Assembly: GCA_029844215.1 (NCBI GenBank)
Contig: CM056738.1
Span: forward strand, 49,674,388-49,738,387
Direction of reading: 5' to 3'
DNA length: 64,000 nt
From: Przewalskia tangutica
Taxonomy: Eukaryota; Streptophyta; Magnoliopsida; Solanales; Solanaceae
Below, one piece after another: positions 1 to 11,869 of this stretch (position 1 is its first letter; the number at the start of each line of letters is the position of its first letter). Under the pieces are notes generated by a model. The model ran no database searches, was not told where the DNA came from, and worked only from the letters and a program-made list of their open reading frames with translations. The position numbers and the translations under genes were made by a program.

Positions 1-171
1 GTAGAAAGTTTGAGCCTTAAAGTTAGGCAAGTTTCGAAATTTTTGTGCACAACCCCGTAAAGAATCGTTTTTCGACGAAACGTTTTACTGAACTTGCGAA
101 GGGAAAATTCCGGCTATGTCGTTTAGTATTTTTGTGGATTTTTCCGGCGGCGGAACATTTTGGGCCAGCGA

Positions 172-193
172 GAGGGTGACACTTGTCACCCTC
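172..193 (+). promoter_or_regulatory. U3 palindrome upstream of the LTR promoter
   Basis: Perfect inverted repeat with arms GAGGGTGACA and TGTCACCCTC around a 2-nt spacer, about 190 bp upstream of the TATA box. Versions occur at the same U3 position in most LTR copies on both strands, for example near 3208, 16523, 24748, 39905 and 53745. This suggests a conserved cis element; the binding factor is unknown. Confidence 0.5.
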
Positions 194-380
194 AGTGCGA
201 TTTAGATGGGCGAACTGGGGACATCTCTCCCCTTGTGTTGTGACGTGTTTTGGCCTTGTGTGGTGCCTTGTTTTGTGCCCTGTTGGGTGGAGTAGGGATA
301 GGGTGCACTTGGCTTGATCAAGGCCTTACCCTTGCCTTGCACATGGCTTGATCTTGTCCATTGGTTGGCCATGGCTTTCC

Positions 381-388
381 TATAAATA
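381..388 (+). promoter_or_regulatory. LTR TATA box (U3/R promoter), P1
   Basis: TATAAATA inside a conserved CCTATAAATACCC context, followed about 25 bp later by the conserved GAAGACTTCATTC. The same block recurs in LTRs of both orientations: plus copies at 5588, 24926, 41839, 45810, 50252, 56589 and 62318; minus copies at 3010, 9812, 16342, 20604, 30189, 35840, 39731 and 53569. It is the expected Pol II start region for genomic RNA of the element. Confidence 0.65.
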
Positions 389-1500
389 CCCTCGCTGTGA
401 AGACTTCATTCGTCCACAAATGTTTCCAAGTCTTGAAATCTCCCTCCTCTTCTTATTGTGTTCGTCAGCCACTCCCCTTTGAGAGGCCTTGTGGCCGAGA
501 GGTACCCCTCCTAGTTGTGTTGGCCGAGGTACACCCCCTTGCCTTGTTGTTCTCGTATAATACCCTCCTCATGGTATTGAAATACTTCTCCAAGTATTGT
601 TATAATGCCCAAAATACCTTAGCCTTTACCTTGTAGTATTCCAAAGTTACCTCTGTCGTAGAGCAGGAAATACTACCTTTTGTCCTTTAGTCTCAAACCG
701 AAACCCTAAGGAAATCTTCATAGTTGGTTGAAGTATTTAAATAGAAGTTGGATAGAACTTCTAAGGGTTGTTGGAGGCGGATTGGAGCGCACGAGTAGGA
801 GCTAAACCTTGCTCAGGATCGACATTATAACTTGGATAATTTTGGGCTTATCAAGGTAAATACTCTTGTCCTTATTGTAATTGGAAATTACATGTTGTAG
901 GATTATATAGTAGAGTATACTATATATAGATCTGAACATAGCTTTGCAATGTCTTTTGACTTAAGCTTGAATAAAGAAGAACTCAAGCGTAGTTACATAG
1001 GGTATCAGACATGGCTTGTGTGGTATTCTTGTGTAGTAGAATTGTACACGTCAGGTTAGGCGTATAACCCCTGGTTGGCTTGGTAGCGGCCTCGATGAGG
1101 AGGAGATTTACATTTTGCGGGGAGTCTTCGAATTTTCGTAGAATATTGAACCATGCGGTTAGAAGTTAATAGAGGTTTTTGGCCTTATAGGTGGAAGTAC
1201 TACGAGTAGCGTATTCTACTTGAATATTGGAAATGGCTAGCAGTTCTGATCTTGTGGGCGTTTTGCTTATTGCCGATAATCGTCGCGAGGTATGTGAACC
1301 TCTTCCTATCCTTTCTAGCATGATGCTTTGTAAACTATGTAGTGCGGTGAGCGTACATGTGTTAAATGAGTTGGTTGGTTTAAAACATAGGGTGTTATAA
1401 TAGATTTATGGAAGTTAGTTATAACGACTCTATGTAGGTAAAAGATTGGTTTATTGATTGTAGAAGTTAAGAGACTTGATCTTGAAAGATAAGAGACTTA

Positions 1501-3432
1501 ACGTTCAAGTTTGCCTAATTTCAAATGCTCAAGTTTCTCATTTTAGAAAGGTTTCATAACTCATAGTCTTAATCTCTTTTAAACCAATTGAGTAACATAT
1601 GTCTTGTACGTGAGCCGTTTAGTCTTGTTTACAACAATCTTATTCTGACCATGATCTAGGAAATGTAATACAATTTTGTCTTATCTTAGCATCTATGCGG
1701 ATGGAGGTTTCTTGGTTTTAATAACAATTTGTTATTTGTCAATACACTTTCCTTTATTAGCCTAGCGTGGTTTGTTAAACACTTATTCTCATTTCCGAAA
1801 TCAATAAAACATTATTCTTTTTAAAATCAATTACTCATTACTCGCGAATGAGGTTTCACAACACCTTTAACAAAATGTTAATTACCAAGTAAAACAAGTT
1901 AAGTCTCTTATCTTTCAAGATCAAGTCTCTTAACTTCTACAATCAATAAACCAATCTTTTACCTACATGAGTCGTTATAACTAACTTCCCGTAAAGCAAT
2001 TATAACACCCTATGTTTTAAACCAACCAACTCATTTAGCACACGTATCGTCTAGTACTACATAGTTTACAAAGCATCATGCTAGAAGGATAGGAAGAGGT
2101 TCACGTACCTGCGGCGATTATCGACAAAAAGCAAAGCGCTCGCGATCAGTAACGGCTGGCCGTTTCCACTCTTCAAGTAGAATACGCTACTCGTAGTACT
2201 TCCACCTATAAGGCCACAAACGTCTATTAACTTCTAACCTTGCGGTTCCATATTCTCTGAAAATTAAAGACCTCCCCGCAACAACGTAAATCTCCTCTCA
2301 ATCGAGGCCGCTACCAAGCCAACCGGGTTTATCGTCTAACAGGACGTATACAATTTCTACTATCTGATAATACCACAAGTCTCTTTATGTCTGATCTATG
2401 TAATTACAATTGATTCTCTTCTTTAAATTCAAGCTTAAGTCAAAAGACATTGCTTAAAGCTATGTTGATTCTATATATAGTATACTTCAACTATATAATC
2501 CTACAACATGTAATTTCCAATTCTGATAAGGGACAAGAATATTTACCTCGATAAGCCCAAAATTATCCAAGTTATAAAAGTCGATCTGAGCAAGGTTTAG
2601 CTCCTACTCCTTGCGCTCCAATCCTCCAAACAACCCTTAGAAGTTCTAACCAACTTCTACTTAAATACTTCAACCAACTATGAAGATTTCCTTAGGGTTT
2701 CGGTTTGAGACTAAAGGACAAAAGGTAGTATTTAGGGCTCTACGTAGAGGTAACTTTGGAATACTACAAGGTAAAGGCTAAGGTATTTTGGGCATTACAA
2801 CAATACTTGGAGGAGTATTTCAATACCACAGGGGTATATGTCTGAAACAACTAGGCTAGGGGTACCCTGCAGAAGCACTACCGGGGAGGTACCCTCTCGC
2901 CACAAGGCCACTCAAAGGGGAGGGTGTGGCGGACGAACACAACAAGAAGAGGAGGAGATTTCAAGACTTGGAAACATTTGTGGATGAATGAAGTCTTCAC
3001 AAAGGGAGGTATTTATAGGGAAGCGAGGCGACAATGGACAAGATCAAGCCATGTGCAAGGCAAGTGTAAGGCCTTGATCATGCCAAGTGCACCTAACCCT
3101 ACTCACAAAACAAGGCACCAAACAAGCCATAAAACAAGGCACAAAACAAGGCCAAAACAAGGAGCCAATTGGCCACAAACCCTGACCCAACCGGCCATCC
3201 ACATCGCCACGGAGGGTGACAAGTGTCACCTCTCGTTGGCCCAAAATGTTCGTCGCTCGGAAAAATCCGCAAAAATACAAAACGACATAGCGGAATTTTC
3301 CCTACGCAAGCTCGTAAACGTTTCAAAAAATGACTCTAATCGGTGTTGTGCACAAATTTCGAACCTATGCCAAACTTTAAGTCTCAATTTTTAGCGTGCG
3401 TCTCCACGTACATACTGGAAATACGGTATAAC
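1501..3432 (-). repeat. Inverted LTR fragment inside the P1 5' LTR
   Basis: Minus-orientation LTR beginning in mid-LTR (the TTCAAGTTTGCC block) and running to the LTR 5' terminus at 3432, which reads as TATAAC in place of TATAACA. Its minus-strand TATA box is at 3010-3017. The part from about 1898 onward is the reverse complement of 1-1500, so the two form an inverted repeat of about 1.5 kb per arm with a spacer of about 400 bp. No target duplication is visible; the left end is truncated, so this is not a clean insertion. Confidence 0.8.
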
Positions 3433-3781
3433 GAGATCACCTTTCGGCGTGTCGGAAGCTCCGTTCCTTGGAGGCTTATCTTTTGGTATGTGTTCCACTG
3501 AGTTGTAGGTTCTTGTACATTCGAGGTATGGCGGGCCACGTCCGTCATAGTTGTTGTAAATCTTAAGTGCTGTAATGCTTGTAAGGGGGTTGTAAAAAGG
3601 ATTAAAGCTGTTCAAGTTTTAGTTTTATATATATTAGAAAGCGATTTTCTCTCGAGATAAAATGTGTCTCATTTTACGATTGTTTCATGTTTTATTTTAT
3701 GTTCCGCTGATTACTCTGATGTATGACTACTTGGGTGCCCGGGTAAGGCACCAGTCACGGGCCCCGGAACGGGTCGTGACA
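3433..3781 (+). repeat. 3' end of the P1 5' LTR
   Basis: Plus-orientation LTR resumes at the GGAAGCTCCG block and continues through the AT-rich stretch and GGTAAGGCACC to the terminal GGTCGTGACA, ending at 3781. The middle of the LTR, between the AAGAGACTT motif and this block, is missing. No recognisable PBS follows at 3782; the PBS, leader and gag have been deleted. Confidence 0.8.
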
Positions 3782-4130
3782 AGGCCATCTCTAGTAAATG
3801 ATTTAGTTTATGTTTGACCCTTATCGGAGTGCATAGTGCACGTGAGATATATTTGTGTGATAAGTCCACGAGTAGTGTGAAATGAAAGAGGGTAGTTGAA
3901 CTAAGAAGACCACTAGGTTTTCGTGACTTGATTAGTGAGATCGTTAGGATCGGGAACAAGAGTTTTTGCGCGATAATGGAGTGGGTTGAGGATCGATCGC
4001 GGGTCAACCCGCGACTATTTTGGTGGGGTCGGTTCGTGGTCCTCCGGTGGTAAGTCACGAGGTGTTAGGCCCAAGTTTAGTAAACCAGCGTACGAGTTCG
4101 TGGATGCGTTCGACCAGTAGTCGGGCCGAT
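3782..4130 (+). other. Non-coding internal cassette of P1
   Basis: About 350 bp without a usable reading frame, starting AAGGCCATCTC. It matches 40210-40560 in P3 and 60600-60950 in P5, and in part the reverse complement of 30850-31250 in M2. A hairpin with arms CGCGGGT and ACCCGCG around CA lies at 3998-4013. In several independent copies this cassette occupies the place of protease, RT and RNase H. Confidence 0.6.
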
Positions 4131-4870
4131 GAGGTCAGCCCATCTTGTCCTTCAGGTTATGCGAGATGTTTTTATCAGGAAGGTTGTAAGGCTGCACGAG
4201 GCGCCTACTTTCACCTTATGATAGACAGCGAAGCCCAGGTTGTGGCTATTTCGTTTTTTCCGGAAGTTTTACCAGGCAGGGTTAGGAACTCGGGTAAGTC
4301 TCAGAATCGCATTCGTCCTCGGGCCAGTGTTTAGATTTCAGGGGTAGTTGTGAGGATTGTTGCCTCCTGTTGAGGGAGTGCTTTTATAACTACCATTTCA
4401 GTATTCGGATATCGCCTTACGAAGCCTCGTAGGGGCAGAAGTGTAAGTTGCCGGTCGATTGGTTCGATGTTGGCAAAGTTCAGATAGTGGGTTCATACTT
4501 GTTTCGGCAGGATGGGGATAGGGTGAAGCCTATCCAGGAGAGGTTATCAACAGCTCAGAATCAGAAGTAAATGCGGATGATCGGCGGCGACGCTTGGAGT
4601 TGGCGGTGGGTCTTCTTGAAGGTACCACCCGGAAAGTGTGGCGAGATTCGGAAAGCAGAGAAACTTAGCCCAAGTTACTTTGGGCCTTTTAGTCATGTGA
4701 AGAGTAGGCGGGTTGCCTATATGTTAGCTTTGTCGTCCGAGCTTAGAGGCGATATGTCCGGTCCTTCCTGTTGTTAGGTTCGGAAAAGTATCGGAGATCC
4801 ATCCAGAGTATTCCCGGAAATGATGATCAAGTTGGAGGTAGTAACCCAGAGATTTTTGAAATTGATGCAG
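4130..4870 (+). pseudogene. Integrase second half (core end and C-terminal domain) of P1
   Basis: Translations in shifting frames match the second half of a Ty3/gypsy integrase. The VVRLHEAP block near 4180 normally precedes the second catalytic Asp. SPYEA near 4415 and WFDVGKVQ near 4460-4490 come from the end of the core. FLKVPPGK near 4612 and KLSPSYFGPF near 4660-4690 are the C-terminal domain. At least three frame changes and several stops are needed, so it is dead. The HHCC zinc domain and first catalytic Asp are absent because the cassette joins directly into the core. No chromodomain is recognisable after it. Confidence 0.7.
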
Positions 4871-5159
4871 TAACAGGAATGTGGTAAGTTATGAGTAGGA
4901 GTTCGTGTGTACGAGAAGGGTACGACGAGTAAGGGAAGAAGCGAGCATGTGTTAAGAGCATAGTGGTGATCTTTTCTTTGTATAGTAAAGGTGCGAGGGG
5001 AGTACCTTTTAGCCCTTGGGTGGGAGTTTTTGTGATATTAGAGGTGATTCCTCATGGACTTGGATGTCAGTATTTGCGCGGGTGTTTTCTGTGGCCTTGT
5101 GTGGCATTTGCAAGCTTGTTAAGCTATGAGGAACTTCATCGTTATCCGTCTTGAGAAGG
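4871..5159 (+). other. P1 3' untranslated region
   Basis: Between the integrase remnant and the PPT. It includes blocks shared with other copies, such as TACGACGAGTAAGG and TGGCATTTGCAA. No coding signal seen. Confidence 0.5.
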
Positions 5160-5191
5160 AACATTCGGGACGAATGTTTCTAAGAGGAGAA
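5160..5191 (+). promoter_or_regulatory. PPT with adjacent hairpin, P1
   Basis: The purine run AAGAGGAGAA directly abuts the TGTTATACC start of the 3' LTR, as expected for a plus-strand polypurine primer. Just upstream is a perfect hairpin: AACATTCG (5160-5167), loop GGA, CGAATGTT (5171-5178). The same hairpin precedes the PPT in P3 (41438-41454), P5 (61626-61642), M2 (30607-30625) and M4 (53986-54004), and in degraded form in M1 (10236-10255). Confidence 0.7.
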
Positions 5192-7746
5192 TGTTATACC
5201 CGTATTTCGGAATATATGCGTGAGGCGTGCGTGAAAAGTTTGAACTTTAAGTAGGCTTGGGCGAAATATTTTGTGCACAACACCCGATTAGAATCGTTTT
5301 TTGGCCGAAACGTTTTACATAACTGCGAAGGAAAATTCGCTATGTCATTTAGTATTTTTGCGGATTTTTCCGAGAGGCGAAATATTTTGGACCAACAAGA
5401 GGCGACACTTGGCACCTCTAATTGGTGGGCTTATGGGCGCAAGTTGGGCGAAAGGGAGAGGGGGAGTAGGTAGGATATTTTGTGATATGTGTGTGGGAGA
5501 GGGATAAGGTACACCTGGATGAATCGTGACCCTACACTGGCCTTGCACTGGGCATGATCTTGGCCATGGGTTGGCCATTGCTTGACCTATAAATACCCTT
5601 AGTTGAAGACATTTCTTCATCCACAAACCATTTTCTAAGTCTTGAAAATCCCTTCCCTCTTGGTAGTGTTTCGTCCAAACACCTCCCCTTTGAGAAGGCC
5701 CGGCCGAGAGCCCTCCCCATGGCGAAAGTACCCCTCCTCAGTGGTGCTAGCAGGGTACCCCTTTGCCTAGTTGTTCTCATAAAATACACCTCACCTTGTA
5801 GAAATACTCTCAGTATTATTACTATTCCAAAATACCTTGGCCCATATACGCTTGTAGTATTCCAAGGTTACACTTATCTGAAAAGCCCGAAATACTATTA
5901 TACTTCCTTGATCACAAAACGAAACCCTAAGGAAAATCTCCAGTTGGTTGGAGTATTAAGAAGAAGTTGTAGAACTTCTAAAGGATTTTTGGGCGGGTTG
6001 GAGCACCCGAGTAGAGCTAAACGTTGCTCGGGATCGACTTTAAACTTGGATAATTTTGGGCTTATCGAGTAAATACTCTTGTCCTTATATTGTAATTGGA
6101 AATTACATACTGTTGTAGCATAGAAATGAATATAAGATTCATAGAAGAGATTTGAACTGTAATAGAAGGATATTACAGAAAAGACTTGAACTTAAATCGC
6201 ATCAGAAGAATAATCTACAGAGTAGTCTAGTCATTGATAGACTTGTATAACCTTTATAGGTTGGAAATCTGCGAGTAGCGTATTCTACTCGGAGGGTGGA
6301 AAAGGCTAGCGGGACTACGATTTTGGGCGTTTTGCTAATAGTCGATAATCGTCGCGGTATGTGATTCTTCCTATACTCTTGAGCATGATATTTTAAAGTA
6401 TATATAGTACGGTGAGCGTCGTGTGTTAATGAATAATAATTACGGCAATGTCTTTTGACTTAAGCCTGAATAATCTTGAAGTATTTCAAAGAATCTTGAA
6501 CCATTTTTAATGAAGAGTAATACTTGATTTTAAAAGCTTAAGAGTTATACTAGCTTTATGGGAAGTTAGGTATAACGGCTTAGAAAGATAAAAGAAGGGT
6601 TTATTAACTTTAAGAAGATTAAGAGACTTAATCTTAAAAGATAAGAGACTTGACTTGGTTAATTAATATGAGTTTTGTTAAAAGTGTGAAACCTCATTCG
6701 TGAGTAATGAGTACTTGGTTTTTAAAAGGAATAATGTTTTCTTGATTTGAAATCGAATAAGTATCGAACAAACCACGGCGCTAATAAAGGGAAATGTTTT
6801 GACTAATAAAGTATTATTAAAACCAGTAGAAACTTCCATCTGCATAGAAGCTAAGATGAAACAAAATGATATTACATTTCCTAGATCATGACTGCTGTAA
6901 TAAGATTGTTATGAACAAGAATAAACTACTCACACATAAGGTATATGTTTCTCAAATTGTTTTAAAGGATTAAAACTATGAACTACGAAACCTTTCGAAA
7001 AATGAGAAACCTGAACATTTGAAATTAGGCAAACTTGAGCGTTTGGAAAATAATGTTGTTACTTGATTTTACAAAGAGAAGTGTTTTGGTTTACTTCAAA
7101 AGATAGTCACTCTATTTTTATATACTACGAGTATTGTGTGACTATTTGTGAAAGAACAGATCTCTTAAAGAGTTAATGTATGAAGTACTTTGGGGATAAA
7201 AACCCGATCTTGTTAATCATATAGTAGAAAGTACCTTGTGTTAATAACTTGATTGGGTTGGGTTGTGATAGCCTTGTAATACTTTCTTGTTGATTTGATA
7301 AGTAAACATGCTAAGATGCTACGTGTGTTATAATCTTGTGATGTTTGTGTAAAGGGTTTTCCTCGATTGCGCTTAAGTTGTTTAACTATCAGCCGTTATG
7401 TTGGTATTGTACCACTCACCTTGACATCATCCCGGGTTAAGCTGCCCTCCAATGCGGGGTAGACTCAGGCGGGTCTGTGTGACCTATGATTCGAGAATAC
7501 CTAAACGCGGTCCCGGGGCTTATGCTTGAGCTACGAGAGCTCCAGGTTAGTGCGGCCTTTATGGTCATGCGGTCTATGTGGCCATACGGATCGAGTTCGA
7601 GCGGATGCCGGAGTAGCTACCCTCGATGCGGGAATACCTCATGCGGGCCATTGAGTGGCCTATGCGGGTGCGGGAAGTTCGGGGCTGTGACGCGCGCATT
7701 AGATCTGCGCGAAAGTGGCGGCTTTGATCATGTGGCGATCTAGACA
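5192..7746 (+). repeat. 3' LTR of P1, truncated by M1
   Basis: Starts TGTTATACCCG directly after the PPT. The TATA box is at 5588-5595, the paired AAGAGACTT motif near 6625, and a GC-rich degenerate repeat block (TATGCGG/ACGCGG type) at about 7440-7700. It ends at 7746 inside that block, where M1 starts with TGTCACGACC. Confidence 0.85.
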
Positions 7747-10222
7747 TGTCACGACCGTTCGGCCCATGATCGTGCCTTACCCGCACCCAAGTAGTCATAC
7801 ATCGAGTAATCGGAATATAAAAACAAGACATGAAACAGCTTGTAAAATGAGACACGCTTTTATGTGAGAAAATGTCGCTTTCGCGTATATATATATATCA
7901 AAATCGCGTTTACATCCCAACTGCAATAGGACTACAGACCTCTAAGGAAGTAAACAACTATGGGGGCGGGGCCCGCCATACCTGATCAGTACAAAACTAT
8001 CTACAACAGGGAGATCATACCCAAAAAGTCGAGCCTCCGGAGAAGATGGAGCTCCTGACACCAACGCAAAAGATCCTAAGGATGCAGATCTAGCACTGCG
8101 CCCTTACTGCAGATGAACGCGGCCCAAGGAGGTCGATGCAATTACTAAGTATGTGAAATCAAAGTACTTAAAAGAAATCATATCATTTTAAAACCAATTT
8201 TACAAATATGCACGAAACAACCAAGGTAACCGCAGATAGTGCCACATCATAAACAAGAGCAACAATAGGTAAACTGTAACAGGTCTTTTCTAGGCTGCGA
8301 ATGATCGAAGCAGGGCCAATCTCCCATAGTATCATTATGCAAGTCTAATCCTGGACTCCCGTAGTCCGCATAGGCCACTCACATAGGCCCGCATAGGGTA
8401 TAACCCCGCATCGAGGGTAGCTACTCCTCGGCATCGTCCTGAACTCGTAGTCCGCATGGCCACATAGACCGCATGAGGTATAACCCCGCACACTAACTGG
8501 AACTCAGAGCTCCGCATAGGTCCCCGACCCGCATGAGGTATTCTCGAATCATGGTCCCGCATCACTGAGTCTACCCGCGTCGGAGGCGGCTTAACCCCTG
8601 CATGTCAAGAGGTGAGTGATATTATACTAACATAACAACTTATCGTTAAACAACATAAGCACAACAAGAATACTCTCTTATACAAACGTTACAAGACACT
8701 AACACACATAGCATCATATTATGTCTACTTTTCAAACAAGCACTACACTGATGTAAATCAATACAAGGTTTTATAAAGTAATAAGTAAATGCCTTTTATC
8801 TTTCTTAAGTTGTTATACCTAACTTCCCATAAAGCTAGTATAACTCTTAAGCTTTTAAAAACCAAACATTTCTCTTCTGTTAAAAATGACTCAGTATTCT
8901 TTTGAAATGCTTTAAGATCCTTATTATTCAGGCCTAAGTCGCAAGACATCAGTGGTATTATTCGAGCTTAAGTCAAAAGACATTGCCGTAGTTATTATTC
9001 AGGCTTAAGTCAAAAGACATTGCCGTAGTTATTATTCAGTTAACACACGTACGTCTACCGTACTACATATATATTTAAAATATCATGCTCAAGAGTATAG
9101 GAAGAATCACATACCTTCTCGGCGAAAACCACCTGCCAAGTCGAATATGTCGCGCGCAGAGAATCAACCTATAATAGTCAGACACGTCTATCAACGTCTA
9201 GACTACTCTGTAAACAGTTCTAAGTAGAGGGTTCTCTGTTCTATGGAAAATTGGGCAGCACTTCCCTACCCGTCGAGCTACTCAAGTCTACTGTGAAAAC
9301 AGTCCTATGTAAGTACAGTTCAATTATTCTTCTTTTATACCCTTCTACAGTGATAACAGTTCAATTCTATTCTTTAATATCCTTCTAAGTATTTTATACT
9401 TATTCCTATACTTCTACAGTATGTATTCTCTAATTACAAAAGAAGGATAAGATTATTTACCTCGGTAAGCCCAAAATTATCCAAGTTAAAAGTCGATCCT
9501 GAGCAAGGTTTAGCTCCTAATTTGTACGCTCCGATAGCTCCAAGAACCCTTAGAAGTTCTTCACAACTTCTACTAAGTACTAAGGGATTTGGGCTAGGGT
9601 ATTTAGGAATAGTAACTATACTTGGAAGACAACATTTCTACCAAGGGAGGGGTAGGATCTTGGCTAGGACTACTAGGCTAGAGGGGGTGTTTCGCCAAGG
9701 CCTTCACACGGGGAGGGGGAAGTGTTGGACGAAAAGCTCACAAGGGAGAGGGAAGGATTTTAGACTTGGAAAGTTTGTTTGTGGATGAAGAACTCTTCAT
9801 CTTAAGGGGGGTATTTATAGGTCAAGAAATGGCCAACCAATGGCCAAGATTAAGCCAAGTGCTAGGCAAGTGTAAGGTCAAGATTAGGGCAAGTGTACCT
9901 TATCCAACTACCACACAAAATATCCTACCAACTCCATGACAAAATAGCCATTCCAATCGTCCATATGGACGCCTCACGTCCACCAACTAGAGGGTGACAA
10001 GTGTCTCCCTCTCGTTGGTCCAAAATGTTTCATCTCTCGGAAAAATCCGCAAAAATAATAAATGACATAGCCGAAATTTACCCTACGCGAGTTTAGTAAA
10101 ACGTTTCGTCGAAAAACGATTCTTTTAGTGAGTTGTGCCCAAGTATTTTCGTCCAAAGCCTAACCTTTAAGGCTAAACTTTTGTACGTACGCCCACGCAT
10201 ATACTGGAAATACGGTATAACA
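7747..10222 (-). repeat. 3' LTR of M1
   Basis: 2476 bp, reading on the minus strand from TGTTATACCG (ending at 10222) to GGTCGTGACA (at 7747). The minus-strand TATA box is at 9812-9819. It contains the GC-rich repeat block at about 8345-8600 and two to three copies of a ~37-bp repeat (CTTAAGTCAAAAGACATTGC) at 8925-9035. It is shorter than most LTRs here because of deletions it shares with the partner LTR at 18510. Confidence 0.88.
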
Positions 10223-10255
10223 TTCTCCTCCTTAGAAACATCTGCCCGAATGTTC
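10223..10255 (-). promoter_or_regulatory. PPT and degraded hairpin of M1
   Basis: On the minus strand the purine run AAGGAGGAGAA abuts the 3' LTR start. The upstream hairpin is AACATTCG-type, but one arm is mutated (CGAATGTT against AACATCTG). Confidence 0.65.
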
Positions 10256-10374
10256 CTTCCCAAGACAGTTAACGATAAAGCTTACACAGTTTGCAAATGC
10301 CACATACGGCCACAAAACAACACTTAGGCATATATAGCAATGAAAATTTACAAGTAGGAAAGTGAATTACCTGG

Positions 10375-10660
10375 AGGTATGGGGAATAGGTGAGGATACT
10401 TCTGTCTCATGTCCTCCTCAGCTTCCCACGTCATCTCCTCCCTGAGCTCGTTCCGCCACAAGACTTTGACTAAACCACGCCCTCGTCCGCAGACGCCTAA
10501 CCCGACGATCGACTATCGCTATGGAATCTCCTCATACGATAACCCTGGTCACACCGACATCGCTAATCGGGTGTACCTAGATGGATCCCCGATACATCTC
10601 CTCAAAGATAGAAACGTGAAAACCGGATGCACCGCCTCCGGACGGACCAGATCCAACTCA
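10375..10660 (-). pseudogene. Chromodomain-like C-terminal tail of M1 integrase
   Basis: After the integrase C-terminal domain the minus strand encodes, in shifting frames, FHVS, then AIVDRRVRRLRTR, then TWEAEEDM, and finishes with YPHLFPIPP just before the 3' untranslated region. This order is typical of the degenerate (group II) chromodomain at the end of Tekay/Del-clade polyproteins, which in related elements recognises heterochromatin marks and directs insertion there. The frame is broken by indels. The identification rests on motif order, not on alignment. Confidence 0.6.
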
Positions 10661-11842
10661 TAGCAACCTTGCCTACCTCGCGACAACTGATACGCCCAAT
10701 GTACCTGGGCCGAAGTTTCCTTTCTTCCCGAATCTCATCACACCCTTCATGGGTGACACCTTTAGAAAACCCAATCATCAACTCGAACCTGATGCCGACG
10801 ACGATGATCCGTGATATGACTTCGCCGACTCGAGCCGTCAAGAATCTCTCGATAAGCTTCACCTTATCCATCGCCACGCACCAAATCCGTCCCACTAGCC
10901 GCACTCTCGCCTACATCAAACCAACCTATCGCGACCGCACTTCCTCCCATACAAGGCCTCGTAGGCGCCATCCGAATACCGAGTGGTAGCTATTATTATA
11001 TGCAAACTCAACTAGAGGCAAATGATCCTCCCAACCCTCGGTCGATAACACGTGCTCGCAGATATCCTCGAGAGTCCGATAGGCGCCGCTCGTCCGTCGT
11101 GCTGCGTGGATGGAATGCGACTCGTGCTCACTGTGTCCCTAAACCCTTCTCGAAAGACCTCCGGTTAACCAGAACCGGGCTCCGTCTGATATGATCGAAA
11201 TAGGGACTCTACGCACCGACGATCTCTGATGTAAAGTCCGCATAATCCTCACCAAAAGTCGCCCCGATGGGAAGAAAGCGGCTGATTTCGTCACCGCCGA
11301 CGATAACCGATATAGAATCATGTCTCCTCTGAGTGCGAGGTAATCCTGTGATGAAGTCCATGTTGATCACCTCCCACTTCCAGGTCGGGATCTCAATCGT
11401 CTGCAACAAACCACCAGGCCTCGTGCTCTACCTTCACCTGCTGACAACACGGGCACTGAGCTACGAACTCTGCAACGTCCCTCTTCAAGCCATCCCACCA
11501 ATACACAGATCTAAGGTCGTGGTACATCTTGGTCGACCCTGGATGGATAGAGTAACGCGTGCTGTGTGCTTTCCCAAGAACCTGCTGCCGAAGTCCTGAA
11601 ACATCTGGAACACACAACCTGCCCTCAAACCTTAGCACCCCATCAAGTGCTACCTCAAAAGGACCCTTTCCCTCACGAAGAGCCGCATCACGGTACCGCG
11701 TCAAAACCGGATCATCAAAATGTTGCCTCTTCACCTCCTCGACGATGGAAGACTCGGCAACCTCTCGAACTCGAACTCCACCGCTATCAGAATCAATCAA
11801 ACGGACACCAAGGCTCGCTAACTGATGCAAATCACGAACCAT
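10660..11842 (-). pseudogene. Integrase of M1
   Basis: The minus strand encodes the three integrase domains in order. The N-terminal zinc domain is in a 149-codon open stretch (11393-11842) with His93, His100, Cys130 and Cys133 and the block VYWWDGLKRDVAEF. The catalytic core starts INMDFITGLP (about 11340-11370, first Asp) and has ISIISD (second Asp) near 11190. The region of the third acidic residue, near 11080, is frameshifted. The C-terminal part includes WFDVGES and RPRYIG (near 10690). At least four frame changes make it non-functional. It follows RNase H and precedes the chromodomain-like tail, the standard chromovirus order. Confidence 0.85.
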
Positions 11843-11869
11843 GCCCCTCCTCTCCGCCGCACATCCGAT

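Larger units (their letters stand above)
1..1500 (+). repeat. 5' LTR of P1, first part
   Basis: Plus-orientation LTR covering U3, the TATA box at 381 and about 1.1 kb downstream. It matches the other plus LTRs in order and sequence: the U3 palindrome at 172-193, then TATA, then the paired AAGAGACTT motif near 1467-1500. It breaks off directly after that motif, where the sequence switches to the opposite orientation. The first ~40 bp of the LTR lie outside the window. Confidence 0.85.
1..7746 (+). mobile_element. P1: damaged non-autonomous Ty3/gypsy element, 3' end cut by M1
   Basis: Order: partial 5' LTR (1-1500), an inverted LTR piece (1501-3432), the end of the 5' LTR (3433-3781), a short internal region (3782-5191) and a 3' LTR (5192-7746). 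The window starts roughly 40 bp inside the 5' LTR, judged by aligning it with the LTR at 5192. The internal region is only 1.4 kb; it has no gag, protease, RT or RNase H and retains the second half of integrase. The 3' LTR stops at 7746, where minus-strand element M1 begins. The rest of that LTR is not found on the right side of M1, so the locus was also rearranged there. Family assignment is firm from the LTR ends, PPT and integrase; the history is inferred. Confidence 0.75.

Noticed and set aside
3433..3781. Clean insertion of 1501-3432 into the P1 LTR
   Set aside because: No target duplication, and the host LTR does not resume where it left off, so a rearrangement is more likely.
5719..6072. 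117-codon frame downstream of a TATA box as an LTR-encoded protein
   Set aside because: The frame is not kept in other LTR copies; indels shift it in each.
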